Assembly: GCF_040655075.1 (NCBI RefSeq)
Contig: NZ_JBFAJC010000023.1
Span: 98,444 to 162,443, forward strand
Reading direction: 5' to 3'
Length of the DNA stretch: 64,000 nt
From: Actinoallomurus sp040655075
Lineage (GTDB): Bacteria; Actinomycetota; Actinomycetes; Streptosporangiales; Streptosporangiaceae
Part shown: positions 39,421 through 47,211 of the stretch, in pieces
Layout of the letters: every line of letters begins with the position of its first letter
Position numbering within the stretch: position 1 is the first letter of the stretch
Program-made: the position numbers and the translations under genes
Notes under the pieces: generated by a model
Databases searched by the model: none
What the model was told of the DNA's origin: nothing
The model's input: only the letters and a program-made list of their open reading frames with translations

Positions 39421-40560
39421 CCGACACCGCCAGCCCGGCGGCCAGAATGTTCTTGGCTGCGTTCACGTCCCGGTCGTGGGTCGCGCCGCACTCGCACGTC
39501 CAAGTACGGACGTTCAGGGGCATCTTGTCGGCCAAGGTGCTACAGATCGAGCACAGTTTGGAGGAGGGGAGCCAGCGGTCGACTGCGATCACTTCGCGGC
39601 CGTACCAGGCGGCTTTGTACTCCAGCATGCTGCGGAACTGCGACCACGCGGCATCGGCGATGGCGCGGGCCAGGTTGCCGTTCTTCAGCATGTTCCGGAC
39701 GGTCAGATCCTCGATCACGATCGTTTGGTTCTCACGAACGAGTCGAGTGGTGAGCTTGTGCAGGGTGTCGCGGCGCCGGTCGGCGATCCGGGCGTGGATC
39801 CGGGCGACCTTACGCCGGGCCTTGGCCCGGTTCGAACCGTCTCCCTTGGCTTTGCGGGACAACCTCCGCTGCGCCCGGGCCAGACGCTTGCGGTCCCGGC
39901 GCTCATGCCGGGGATTGGTGATCTTCTCTCCGGTCGACAACGTCAGCAGGTGATCCAGCCCGGCATCCACCCCGACCGCGTTGCCGTTGACCGGGAGCGG
40001 CTGGATGCCGGGGTCTTCGCACAGCAGCGACACGAACCAGCGTCCCGCCGAGTCTTGGGATACGGTCACCGTAGACGGCTTGACGCCCTCGGGAAGAGGC
40101 CTTGACCAGGCGATGTTCAGCGGCTCTGTCATTTTCGCGAGGGTGAGCTTCCCCTCCCGGAACCGGAATCCGCTGGCGGTGTACTCCGCCGACTTGCGAG
40201 ACTTCTTCTTCGCCTTGAACCGCGGATACCTGGCTCGTTTGGTGAAGAAGTTGGTGAAGGCGGTTTGCAGGTGCCGCAGCGTCTGCTGGAGCGGGACCGA
40301 GGACACTTCGTTGAGGTAGGCCAGCTCCTCGGTCTTCTTCCATACCGTTAGCATCGCCGACGTGGCGTTGTAGCCGATGCGTTCCCGGCGCAGCGTCCAG
40401 GCCTCGGTGCGGGCGTCCAGCGCCATGTTGTAGACCTTGCGCACGCATCCGAACGTGCGCGACAGCTCGGCTGCCTGCGCATCGGTCGGATAGAAGCGGT
40501 ACTTGAAAGCACGCTTCACGTGAGTGGTCACAGTCCGCAAACTATAGCGTCAGTGTGTGA
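39300..40560 (-). mobile_element. IS200/IS605-type element carrying tnpB only
   Basis: The element contains one tnpB gene and no tnpA. A small palindrome CCTCGT-AA-ACGAGG (39311-39324), the type of subterminal hairpin found at IS605 right ends, lies just past the gene's 3' end. The left end should be near 40545-40560, upstream of the start codon, where a TATAGT -10-like box is visible on the minus strand. IS605 elements have no terminal inverted repeats or target duplication, so the exact ends are not fixed here. Movement would need a TnpA supplied in trans. Confidence 0.65.
39332..40531 (-). CDS. tnpB: TnpB, RNA-guided nuclease of IS605 family
   Basis: The 399-residue TnpB has an N-terminal HTH_OrfB region (KRAFKYRFYPTDAQAAELSRTFGCVRKVYNMAL) and a split RuvC nuclease with all three acidic residues: Asp189 in GVDAGLDHLL, Glu274 in IVIEDLTVRNM and Asp355 in HDRDVNAAKNIL. 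A zinc finger has Cys pairs CSIC and CECG between the last two. TnpB proteins are guided by an omega RNA from the element's right end and cut DNA next to a TAM; they are ancestors of Cas12. GTG 40531 is used; a TTG at 40540 is in frame. The nuclease looks intact. Confidence 0.93.
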   Translation of the reverse strand: MTTHVKRAFKYRFYPTDAQAAELSRTFGCVRKVYNMALDARTEAWTLRRERIGYNATSAMLTVWKKTEELAYLNEVSSVPLQQTLRHLQTAFTNFFTKRARYPRFKAKKKSRKSAEYTASGFRFREGKLTLAKMTEPLNIAWSRPLPEGVKPSTVTVSQDSAGRWFVSLLCEDPGIQPLPVNGNAVGVDAGLDHLLTLSTGEKITNPRHERRDRKRLARAQRRLSRKAKGDGSNRAKARRKVARIHARIADRRRDTLHKLTTRLVRENQTIVIEDLTVRNMLKNGNLARAIADAAWSQFRSMLEYKAAWYGREVIAVDRWLPSSKLCSICSTLADKMPLNVRTWTCECGATHDRDVNAAKNILAAGLAVSACGAAVRPQRDSSQLGLSALKQEAQRREP

Positions 40561-40699
40561 CCGTGTGCGCTCATCAGGCCACTTTCCCGGCGCCGGCACG
40601 ACGGGTCAACCCCACCCCCGCCGGAACACCATCGGGGGGCGTGAGGTCTCTCGCGACCGGATCGGCGATCCGCAGCGACCTCGGCGCGCAGGGACCGCC

Positions 40700-42205
40700 T
40701 CAGGGCAGTGGTGAAAGGTGCTCGGCGATCGCGGCGAGCAGGGTGGCGGCGTCGGTCATCGCGTCGTCGGAGGCCCAGCAGACGTAACCGTCGGGCCGGA
40801 TGAGCAGGGCGGCGGCTCCCGGGTCGTCGGCGGGTTCGGCGCGGATGACGTCGACGAAGGCGGGGATCCGGAGATCGGCCGGGACGATCCCGGCCAGATC
40901 GAGCAGGACGGCATGCCCGGAACCGAACAGCGCCGACAGCCGGACGGGCCCGGCGTCGGTGATGAGGTCGGTGTCCGGCATCCGGTGACCGGTGAGCGGA
41001 TGCTCGCCGGGCAGGTCGTAGTGCAGCGACAGGCCGGACATCAGGCCTGCGAGGTGACGATTGGCGTCTGGCAGCCGCAGGAGGTCCACGACGATGTCGC
41101 GCAGCGCCGCGACGTCCTCGCTCGGCTCCGGGTAGGCCAGCACCCGTTGCGCCGACGTGTGGTGCAGCACCTGGGCTCCCACCGGATGGCGTTCGGCGTG
41201 ATAGGTGTCCAGGAGGCCGCTCGGCGCACGGTTCTGGACGGTCGCGGCCAGCTTCCAGCCGAGGTTGATCGCGTCCTGCACACCGGTGTTCAGGCCCTGC
41301 CCCCCGAGAGGCGGGTGGATGTGCGCCGCGTCCCCGGCGAACACCACGCGGCCCGCACGGTAGTGCTCCAGCTGCCGGGTCGCGTCGGTGAACCGCGAGG
41401 AGTTGTCCACCGCGCTCAGGACGGTCTCGTCACCGTAGACGGTCCGCAGCGCCGAGGCGATCTCCTCCTCGGTGACCGGGGTGTCCCGGTCGACGTCCTC
41501 CTGCGTCTCGCGGCCGAAGGTGAACCGGTACCGCTCGCCGCCGACCGGGACCAGCATGGCCCAGTAGCCGTCGGCCCTGCGGGTCATGGTGCTGATGTGC
41601 CCCATGGCCCGTGGTACCAGCGATGACGTTGCGGACAGGCGGATGTCGGCCAGTACGGCGAGATAGGTGCCCGGCCTGCCGGGGAACCGCAGCCGGAGCA
41701 GCTTGCGGACCGTGCTACGGCCACCGTCGCAGGCGGCCAGGTAACGCGCTCGTACCCGGAGCCCGCCCGCGGTCACGGTGACACCGTCGTCCGGCTCGTT
41801 AGCGGCGATCGCGGTGACCGCGGTGTCGCGCAGAATCCGTGCGCCACGGGCGGTCGCCTGCTCCTCCAGCACCTCCTCGATCTCCCACTGGGGGATCGAG
41901 ATCGGATACGGATGCCTCGTACGCCAGGGACCGCAGTCCAGCGGCACCGGCAACATCGCGAAATGCCCGCCGACCGGCTCACGCGGCAGGGCCCGGCCCA
42001 GCAACGGCTCCAGCAGCCCCCTGAGCTCGAGCAGTTCCGCCGTGCGGGGCTGGACCGCACCGCCCTTCACCTGATCGATTCGCCGTGGCAGCTTCTCCAG
42101 CACCAGCGTCCGGACCCCGGCCAGGGCCAGCTCGTGCGCCAGCGTCAGGCCGGTGGGGCCTGCGCCCGCGATGACAACCTCGGTCTCGATCTCCGTCAAC
42201 GTCAC
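40700..42205 (-). CDS. FAD-dependent aromatic monooxygenase (PheA/TfdB, RdmE-like)
   Basis: The 501-residue flavoprotein hydroxylase has VVIAGAGPTGLTLAHELA (ADP-binding, residues ~8-25), the DG motif YLAACDGGRSTVRKLL (~155-170) and VVFAGDAAHIHPPLGGQGLNTGVQDAINLGWKLA (~286-318). A C-terminal thioredoxin-like domain lacks cysteines (VLLDLAG...DVIRAEPADDPGAAALLIRPDGYVCW). It hydroxylates an aromatic or polyketide ring using NAD(P)H and O2. GTG 42205 is chosen; an in-frame ATG at 42235 overlaps the operator. The divergent TetR gene probably represses it, as in rifampicin- or anthracycline-type monooxygenase systems. The substrate is unknown. Confidence 0.9.
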   Translation of the reverse strand: MTLTEIETEVVIAGAGPTGLTLAHELALAGVRTLVLEKLPRRIDQVKGGAVQPRTAELLELRGLLEPLLGRALPREPVGGHFAMLPVPLDCGPWRTRHPYPISIPQWEIEEVLEEQATARGARILRDTAVTAIAANEPDDGVTVTAGGLRVRARYLAACDGGRSTVRKLLRLRFPGRPGTYLAVLADIRLSATSSLVPRAMGHISTMTRRADGYWAMLVPVGGERYRFTFGRETQEDVDRDTPVTEEEIASALRTVYGDETVLSAVDNSSRFTDATRQLEHYRAGRVVFAGDAAHIHPPLGGQGLNTGVQDAINLGWKLAATVQNRAPSGLLDTYHAERHPVGAQVLHHTSAQRVLAYPEPSEDVAALRDIVVDLLRLPDANRHLAGLMSGLSLHYDLPGEHPLTGHRMPDTDLITDAGPVRLSALFGSGHAVLLDLAGIVPADLRIPAFVDVIRAEPADDPGAAALLIRPDGYVCWASDDAMTDAATLLAAIAEHLSPLP

Positions 42206-42238
42206 GTCTCCACACCTTAGGTCGCCTGAGTGCATATG

Positions 42239-42268
42239 TATACCCGGTGCAAAAATCTCCTCGGTATA
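42239..42268. promoter_or_regulatory. candidate TetR operator
   Basis: TATACC (42239-42244) and GGTATA (42263-42268) form an inverted repeat in an AT-rich stretch between the divergent monooxygenase and TetR genes. The TetR gene starts only 14 bases away and may be leaderless. Confidence 0.5.
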
Positions 42269-42281
42269 TCTGTCTGTTAGC

Positions 42282-42935
42282 GTGAGCGACGTGACCGGCC
42301 TGCGCGAGCGTAAGAAGCAGCGGACCCATAGGGCGATCTCCGAGGCGGCGATCGCGCTGTTCCTCGAACGAGGCTTCACCCGGGTTTCGGTGGCCGAGGT
42401 CGCCGCGGCGGCAGAGGTTTCCAAACGCACCCTCTTCGCGTACTTCCCGACCAAGGAAGACCTTGTGGTGCACCGCTTCGCGGACCACGAGACCGAGGCC
42501 GCGCGGGTGGTGCGGGCCCGGCCGGCGGGGACCACGCCGCTGACCGCGCTGCGCGAGCACTTCCTCGACGGGTTGCGAAGGCGTGACCCGGTCACCGGTC
42601 TCAACGACGATCCGGGGATCCGCGCGCTCTTCAGGATGATCCTCGACACCCCGGCGCTCGTCGCTCGAGTGGAGCGGTTCAACACCGCCGCGCAGCACGC
42701 GCTCGCCCAGGCGCTGCGCGAAACGGCCGACACCCCGGCCCTCACCGCACGGCTGGCGGCGGCCCAGCTCGTCGCCGTCCACTGGGCACTGGCACTGGAC
42801 AACGTCGAACGGCTCGCGCGCGGAGAGGCCGCCGACGAGCGGTACGCGACCGCGGTGAGCGACGCCGAGCACGGCTTCGCCCTGCTGGAGAACGGGCTGG
42901 GCCGGCTGCCCACCGCGACGCCGGCGTCCGGGTGA
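42282..42935 (+). CDS. TetR family regulator
   Basis: The 217-residue TetR protein has its HTH at residues ~12-58 (HRAISEAAIALFLERGFTRVSVAEVAAAAEVSKRTLFAYFPTKEDL) and a C-terminal ligand domain of the type seen in MftR-like regulators (LALDNVERLARGEAADERYATAV). GTG 42282 is the start used; GTG 42291 is in frame, and neither has a ribosome binding site, suggesting leaderless translation. It is divergent from the FAD monooxygenase, which it probably represses. Its stop codon lies inside the first copy of a 54-bp tandem repeat. Confidence 0.9.
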   Translation: MSDVTGLRERKKQRTHRAISEAAIALFLERGFTRVSVAEVAAAAEVSKRTLFAYFPTKEDLVVHRFADHETEAARVVRARPAGTTPLTALREHFLDGLRRRDPVTGLNDDPGIRALFRMILDTPALVARVERFNTAAQHALAQALRETADTPALTARLAAAQLVAVHWALALDNVERLARGEAADERYATAVSDAEHGFALLENGLGRLPTATPASG

Positions 42936-43060
42936 CGGCGCCGGCCCGTCCCGTACGCCCTGCCCACCGTGACGCCGTTGTCCGGGTGATGGCGCAGGCC
43001 TGTGCCGTGCCCGCTGCGGCGCCGGCGTCCGGCGCGACGCGCGGGCCCGTCCCGTACGCC
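42906..43060. repeat. three degenerate tandem copies, period ~54 bp
   Basis: The segment beginning CTGCCCACCG and ending CCCGTACGCC at the 3' end of the TetR gene recurs at 42960 with ~80% identity. It recurs again, more degenerate, at about 43010-43060. Copy 1 contains the stop codon; copies 2 and 3 are untranslated. This looks like local duplication of the gene end. Confidence 0.7.
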
Positions 43061-43064
43061 TGAA

Positions 43065-43086
43065 AGGGGGAGCCGCAGCTCCCCCT
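43065..43086 (+). terminator. hairpin terminator downstream of the TetR gene
   Basis: A perfect 9-bp stem AGGGGGAGC/GCTCCCCCT with a CGCA tetraloop sits just after the tandem repeats and 26 bases before the convergent secreted-protein gene. Confidence 0.7.
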
Positions 43087-43111
43087 CGACCTCAGGTTCT
43101 AATCGCGATTG

Positions 43112-43378
43112 TCAGCGGCGGTGTACGCAGCCCCGGGGCAGCCAGAAGCCCTGCATGAATACCCTTCCTCTGCGGGTGTGCACCCAGTGCCCGCGTACGT
43201 ATCTGCGGCAGCGGGGACGGCTGTCGCGAATCGCTGTGGCGGTCGCCTCATGTGCCGCGCCTCGCGCGGAGACGGTGACCTTCGCCTGACCGGTGGCCGC
43301 GTTCGCCGGTGTGGCCGCGAGGCCTACGCCACCTGCGAGGACCAGGCCTGACACGACAAGTCCCATGGGTACCTTCAT
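43112..43378 (-). CDS. small secreted protein
   Basis: The 88-residue protein has a clear signal peptide (MKVPMGLVVSGLVLAGGVGLAATPANA, AxA cleavage near residue 27). A short basic mature region ends RGHWVHTRRGRVFMQGFWLPRGCVHRR, a Trp-containing repeat-like pattern (GHWV / GFWL) seen in YXWxG-type cell-wall proteins. Two cysteines could form a disulfide. It is probably exported; function unknown. Confidence 0.78.
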   Translation of the reverse strand: MKVPMGLVVSGLVLAGGVGLAATPANAATGQAKVTVSARGAAHEATATAIRDSRPRCRRYVRGHWVHTRRGRVFMQGFWLPRGCVHRR

Positions 43379-43496
43379 CGACGTGACCTCCTCGGGAACT
43401 TCGGGATCGGATGACCGCCGGACTTCTGGGTAAGAACGCGATTCCGGCCCGGCCGGCGCGCATCACGGTGCACTGACTGGTCTTCCCCGGGACGAA

Positions 43497-44792
43497 TCAC
43501 CGCAATTCGTCGGACACTAGACTTGACTCACTTTTCGGATTCTCGTGGTGTCCGATTTCGGTCGTCTCCGGACGGACATTACCTTCAGCGGTATCCGCCG
43601 CTGAAACATCCCGGGAAGCGTCGGCGGCCTGCGGATCGCCGCGCAGGCCCGGAGCCAGCAGGACGGTGACCGTGACCGAGGCCACCGCCATCGCGGCCAT
43701 GGCCAGGGCCGGGGACGTGTGCTGGGCGACCGCTCCGGCGAGGGCGGCGCCGACGCCCTGCATGGTGAGCATGCCGGCCGCGTGCAGCCCCAGCGCCTGC
43801 CCGTGCACGTCCTCGGGGGTGAGCGCCATCAGGCGTTCCTGGAGCAGCAGCGTGGCCGAGTATCCGATGGAGGCGAGCGTGACGGCGGCCAGGGCGACCG
43901 GCAGCGCCGGGTGCGACGCGAAGACCAGGTACGGCGCCGCGAGCAGCAGGCGCAGCGGGGCGTCGAGCCGCCGCCTCCACCGCCCGGGGAGGAACCGGCC
44001 GGCCACCGTGTCCCCGATCAGCATCCCGCCGGCCGCGAACGCGAACAGCAGACCCGCGTGCCGGGGCTCGTACGCGACGAACAGGGACTCACAGCCGACG
44101 ATCAGTCCGTTCGGCAACCAGAGCGCGAGGTAGACGTAGCGGCGGGGCGGCGATGACCAGAGCCGCGCGTTGGTCCGCCAGGTCACGGCGATCGACGGCC
44201 TTCCGGCGGCGCGTGGCGGGCGCGGGGTCAGGCCGAACCACGAGACGGCCGCCGTGGCCAGGTAGAGGACGGCCCCCGCCAGCAACGTGCCGCGCGGGGA
44301 CAGGACCGTCAGGAGCGCGCCCCCGGCCGCGAAGCCGAAGATCTGCATGGTGCCGACGGCCATGTTGAGCACCGACCGGCCGAGCAGGTAGCCCTCGCCG
44401 GGAAGGATCTCACTGAGCAGCCCGTACCGCACGCCACCGCCCACGGAACCGGCCAGCCCGACCGTCATGATCACCGTGAACAGGAGCCAGATCGGGAGCC
44501 CGGGGATGGCCAGCACGGCGGTGCCGAGGCCGAAGAGCAGGGCCAGCGCCGCCGTGGCCGCGCGCGGCGGCAGCCGGTCGGCCGCCGACAGCAGCGTCGC
44601 CGCCCCGATCACCTGGACGAGCGACGGGCCGAACATGCTGAGCGCGGACAACAGCGGCGAGTGGGTGTCCGCGTAGACGAGTGTGCCCAGCGCGAGCGAG
44701 CTCAGGGTGGACGCGCCGATACTCGCCGACGTGCCGGCGAACATCGGCGTGAACTCCGGTGTGCGGAAGAGTCCGCGATAGGTGAGGGGCAT
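43497..44792 (-). CDS. MFS transporter
   Basis: The 431-residue protein has 11-12 predicted helices, with the N-terminal LFRTPEFTPMFAGTSASIGASTLSSLALGTLVY typical of actinobacterial MFS exporters (MDR/enterobactin-exporter-like). The loop between helices 6 and 7 holds RPPRAAGRPSIAVTWRTNARL. A ~40-residue acidic cytoplasmic tail (ADASRDVSAADTAEGN...SSLVSDELR) is unusual in length. It is divergent from the ArsR/DUF5937 regulator at 44852, which probably controls it. The substrate is unknown. Confidence 0.85.
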   Translation of the reverse strand: MPLTYRGLFRTPEFTPMFAGTSASIGASTLSSLALGTLVYADTHSPLLSALSMFGPSLVQVIGAATLLSAADRLPPRAATAALALLFGLGTAVLAIPGLPIWLLFTVIMTVGLAGSVGGGVRYGLLSEILPGEGYLLGRSVLNMAVGTMQIFGFAAGGALLTVLSPRGTLLAGAVLYLATAAVSWFGLTPRPPRAAGRPSIAVTWRTNARLWSSPPRRYVYLALWLPNGLIVGCESLFVAYEPRHAGLLFAFAAGGMLIGDTVAGRFLPGRWRRRLDAPLRLLLAAPYLVFASHPALPVALAAVTLASIGYSATLLLQERLMALTPEDVHGQALGLHAAGMLTMQGVGAALAGAVAQHTSPALAMAAMAVASVTVTVLLAPGLRGDPQAADASRDVSAADTAEGNVRPETTEIGHHENPKSESSLVSDELR

Positions 44793-44831
44793 GATCGGGA
44801 GTGTCTCGGCGGGGTTCGCGGGCCCGTTAAT

Positions 44832-44851
44832 GTTTCGCGGGGAGGCGAAAC
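44832..44851. promoter_or_regulatory. candidate ArsR/DUF5937 operator over the start region
   Basis: The perfect inverted repeat GTTTCGC-GGGGAG-GCGAAAC directly abuts the GTG start at 44852 and contains the ribosome binding site GGGGAGG in its centre. A bound repressor, or the RNA hairpin itself, would block the regulator's own start. Confidence 0.65.
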
Positions 44852-45817
44852 GTGGGCTGGTGGCGGATCAACACGGACACCCTCGCCGAGAGCCGGTTCG
44901 TGGTCTCGGCGCTGGCCGAGACGAGCTCGTGCCTGGGCACGCTGGACAGGGGAACGGCCGCGCACCCCGGCGAGCGGGCGTGGCTCGACGCCCACCAGGC
45001 CGCCTACCGGGCGCGGCTGGCGGGCGACCCGATCACCGCGCTCCTGCTGCGGGCGGCGATGCGTCCCCGCTGGATCGCCGACTTCGCCACGCCGACGCCG
45101 ACCGGTGAGGCGGACCTCGGTTTCCACCAGGAGCTCGCCCGGATCCGCGAGACGCCCGCCGACCGGGTCCGTACGGACCTGGAGTTCGGGCTGGGCGGCC
45201 CGGTCCCGCGCGAACTGCGCCGGTCCGATCTCGCCGAGCGCTTCGCCGACCTGCTGGAGTGGATCTGGACGGAGATGGTCCGGTCGGACTGGGCCCGCCG
45301 CCGCCGGATCATCGAGGCCGACGTCGTCGCGCGGACCGGCCAGCTGACGCATGGCGGATGGGCCGCGGCGCTGGACGCGATGCGCCCGGGTATGCGCTGG
45401 CTCGGGGAGGGACGGTTGCAGGTCAACCCCTACGACTATCCGCCCCGCGACCTGTCGAGTGTGCGGTTGCTGTTCGTGCCGGTCACGGCCGGGTTCGGGT
45501 GGGTGTCCTGGGAGGCCGGCCGGTACGCCGTGATCTACCCATGCTCCGGCGCGCTGGCCGCGCCGGACCCCGCCCCGGTGCCCGACGCGCTCGGCGCGCT
45601 GCTCGGGCACGCGCGCGCGAGGGTCCTCATGCTCCTGGACGCGCCCAAGAGCACCACGCAGCTCGTGGCCCTGACCGGCCAGGGCCTCGGCTCCGTGGGC
45701 CGTCACCTGAAGGTGCTGCTCGCCGCCGGGCTGGTCCGGCGGCGCCGCGCCGGACGGTCCGTGCTGTACTACCGCACGGCGGCCGGGGACGTGCTGGTGA
45801 CCGCGCAGGCCCGGTGA
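44852..45817 (+). CDS. ArsR-type regulator with N-terminal DUF5937 domain
   Basis: The 321-residue protein has a long N-terminal DUF5937-like domain (GWWRINTDTLAESRFVVSALAETSSCLGTLDRG; PRDLSSVRLLFVPVTAGFGWVSWEAGRYAVIYP). A C-terminal ArsR winged helix (RARVLMLLDAPKSTTQLVALTGQGLGSVGRHLKVLLAAGLVRRRRAGRSVLYYRTAAGD, residues ~248-310) follows. No metal-binding CxC motif is present. It is likely an autoregulated repressor of the divergent MFS gene, binding the GTTTCGC inverted repeat. The N-terminal domain may sense the transported compound. Confidence 0.88.
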   Translation: MGWWRINTDTLAESRFVVSALAETSSCLGTLDRGTAAHPGERAWLDAHQAAYRARLAGDPITALLLRAAMRPRWIADFATPTPTGEADLGFHQELARIRETPADRVRTDLEFGLGGPVPRELRRSDLAERFADLLEWIWTEMVRSDWARRRRIIEADVVARTGQLTHGGWAAALDAMRPGMRWLGEGRLQVNPYDYPPRDLSSVRLLFVPVTAGFGWVSWEAGRYAVIYPCSGALAAPDPAPVPDALGALLGHARARVLMLLDAPKSTTQLVALTGQGLGSVGRHLKVLLAAGLVRRRRAGRSVLYYRTAAGDVLVTAQAR

Positions 45818-45822
45818 CATGC

Positions 45823-45862
45823 CCGGTTCCCTCGCGGTGGCGCACCGCCGCGAGGGAACCGG
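45823..45862. terminator. 18-bp-stem bidirectional terminator
   Basis: A nearly perfect 18-bp stem (one G-T pair) with a CGCA tetraloop fills the gap between the convergent regulator (ends 45817) and epoxide hydrolase (ends 45866) genes. It can terminate both. Confidence 0.85.
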
Positions 45863-45865
45863 ATC

Positions 45866-47008
45866 TCAGCGCAGTGGTCCGAAGAACGCGCGCAGGTCGG
45901 TGGCCACCTGCTCGGGTTCCTCATGCGCCATGAAGTGCCCGCCGTGCTCCGGCCGGTGCCAGTGCCGCAGGTCCGCGTAGATCCGCTCGGCGAGGCTCTT
46001 GGGGAAGCTGCGGAACGCCGGCTCGTTGCTCAGGGTGACCGCCCCGGGGACGGTGATCCGCGGGACCGGCCGGTTCTGCGGGTAGTCGTAGTACTGCCGG
46101 AAGGACGAGCCGATCGTGCCGGTCGCCCAGTACAGGGTCGCGATCGTGCACAGTGTGTCCTTGTCCCAGCTCTCCAGGGTCCCGCCGCCGTCGGTCCAGT
46201 CGCGGTACTTGTCGACGATCCAGGCGGCGAGCCCGGCGGGGGAGTCCATCAGGGCGGCGGCGATCGTGTCCGGACGGGTCAGCATGATCTCGCTGTAGCC
46301 CCCGTCCTTCTCGTCGTACGCGTCCAGGTCGTCGAGGAATTTCTGCTCCTCGGCGGTCGCGGGCCGGTCGGCGAAGTCCGTCGTGACGACCGCCGTGGTC
46401 ACGTGGACGCCCGCTACCTCACCGGGGTACAGCGCGCCGAGCCACTGGGTGATCCCGCCCCCGATGTCACCGCCGAACGCCCCGAACCTCTCGTAGCCGA
46501 GGGTCTCGGTCATCAGCGTGTGCCAGATCTCGGCGACGCCCCTGCGGGTCCACGGCCCGGCGGGCAGTTCGGAGAACAGGAAGCCGGGCAGCGACGGGAT
46601 GACGACGTCGAACGCGTCGGCGGGGTCGCCGCCGTGACTCGCCGGGTCGGCGAGCCGCCGGGCGACCCGCAGCATCTCCACGAAGCTGCTCGGCCAGCCG
46701 TGCGTGAGGATCAGCGGCAGCGGCGCGGGTGCCCCTTCGGGGCGGACGCCCCGGATGTGGATGTAGTGCACCCGGCGGCCGGCGACCTCGGCGACGAAGT
46801 GCGGGAAGGCGTTGAGCGCCGCCTCGGCGGCGCGCCAGTCGAACTCGTCCGCCCAGTAGGTGACGAGTTCGCGAAGGTAGCCGGGATCGGTGCCGGCCGC
46901 CCAGAAGGTGGAGTCGGACGCCGTCGTGAAGCGCGTACGGGCCAGGCGCGTGCGCAGGTCGTCGAGGACGTCGTCGGAAACAGCGATCTGAAAAGGCGTT
47001 ACTGTCAT
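45866..47008 (-). CDS. epoxide hydrolase (EHN/microsomal type)
   Basis: The 380-residue enzyme has the EHN N-terminal domain (PFQIAVSDDVLDDLRTRLARTRF), HGWPSS at residues 103-108, the nucleophile Asp181 in GGDIGGG and the catalytic His in HGGHFMAHEEPE. It should open an epoxide to a diol in the cytoplasm. ATG 47008 has AAGGAAG upstream. Unusually, the mRNA leader holds a 16-codon ORF with a perfect ribosome binding site and an 8-bp hairpin (47021-47048) just before the start. Expression may therefore be controlled by translation of the leader. An Erm-like methylase gene lies upstream in the same direction. Confidence 0.9.
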   Translation of the reverse strand: MTVTPFQIAVSDDVLDDLRTRLARTRFTTASDSTFWAAGTDPGYLRELVTYWADEFDWRAAEAALNAFPHFVAEVAGRRVHYIHIRGVRPEGAPAPLPLILTHGWPSSFVEMLRVARRLADPASHGGDPADAFDVVIPSLPGFLFSELPAGPWTRRGVAEIWHTLMTETLGYERFGAFGGDIGGGITQWLGALYPGEVAGVHVTTAVVTTDFADRPATAEEQKFLDDLDAYDEKDGGYSEIMLTRPDTIAAALMDSPAGLAAWIVDKYRDWTDGGGTLESWDKDTLCTIATLYWATGTIGSSFRQYYDYPQNRPVPRITVPGAVTLSNEPAFRSFPKSLAERIYADLRHWHRPEHGGHFMAHEEPEQVATDLRAFFGPLR

Positions 47009-47020
47009 GCTTCCTTCACT

Positions 47021-47048
47021 GAGGAGTGGGTACGGCCGGGCACTCCTC
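47021..47048 (-). promoter_or_regulatory. hairpin between leader ORF and epoxide hydrolase start
   Basis: GAGGAGTG and CACTCCTC pair with a 12-nt loop, nine bases after the leader stop codon and 12 bases before the start codon. The stem carries a decoy GAGGAG element. With the leader ORF it could act as a translational attenuator. Confidence 0.45.
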
Positions 47049-47056
47049 GGCGCGGA

Positions 47057-47107
47057 TCAGACAGCCGCGGCGGCGGAGAGCGCCCGGAGAGAACTGGTCA
47101 TCGTCAT
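47057..47107 (-). CDS. 16-residue leader peptide ORF
   Basis: ATG 47107 is preceded at five bases by AGGAGGTGA, a full complement of the 16S rRNA 3' end and the best ribosome binding site in the region. The encoded peptide is MTMTSSLRALSAAAAV, ending 48 bases before the epoxide hydrolase start. It is too short for a normal gene and has the size and position of a ribosome-stalling leader. An alternative is that it is a chance ORF in front of a longer lost gene. Confidence 0.55.
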   Translation of the reverse strand: MTMTSSLRALSAAAAV

Positions 47108-47211
47108 CGGGCTCACCTCCTCGCGTCGCCCTGCTTGCGGTGGACTGTACACGACATTGCGTCGCATCGGCACCCACGTGATCACACCAAGCGTGACCTG
47201 CTGCCGGCCGG

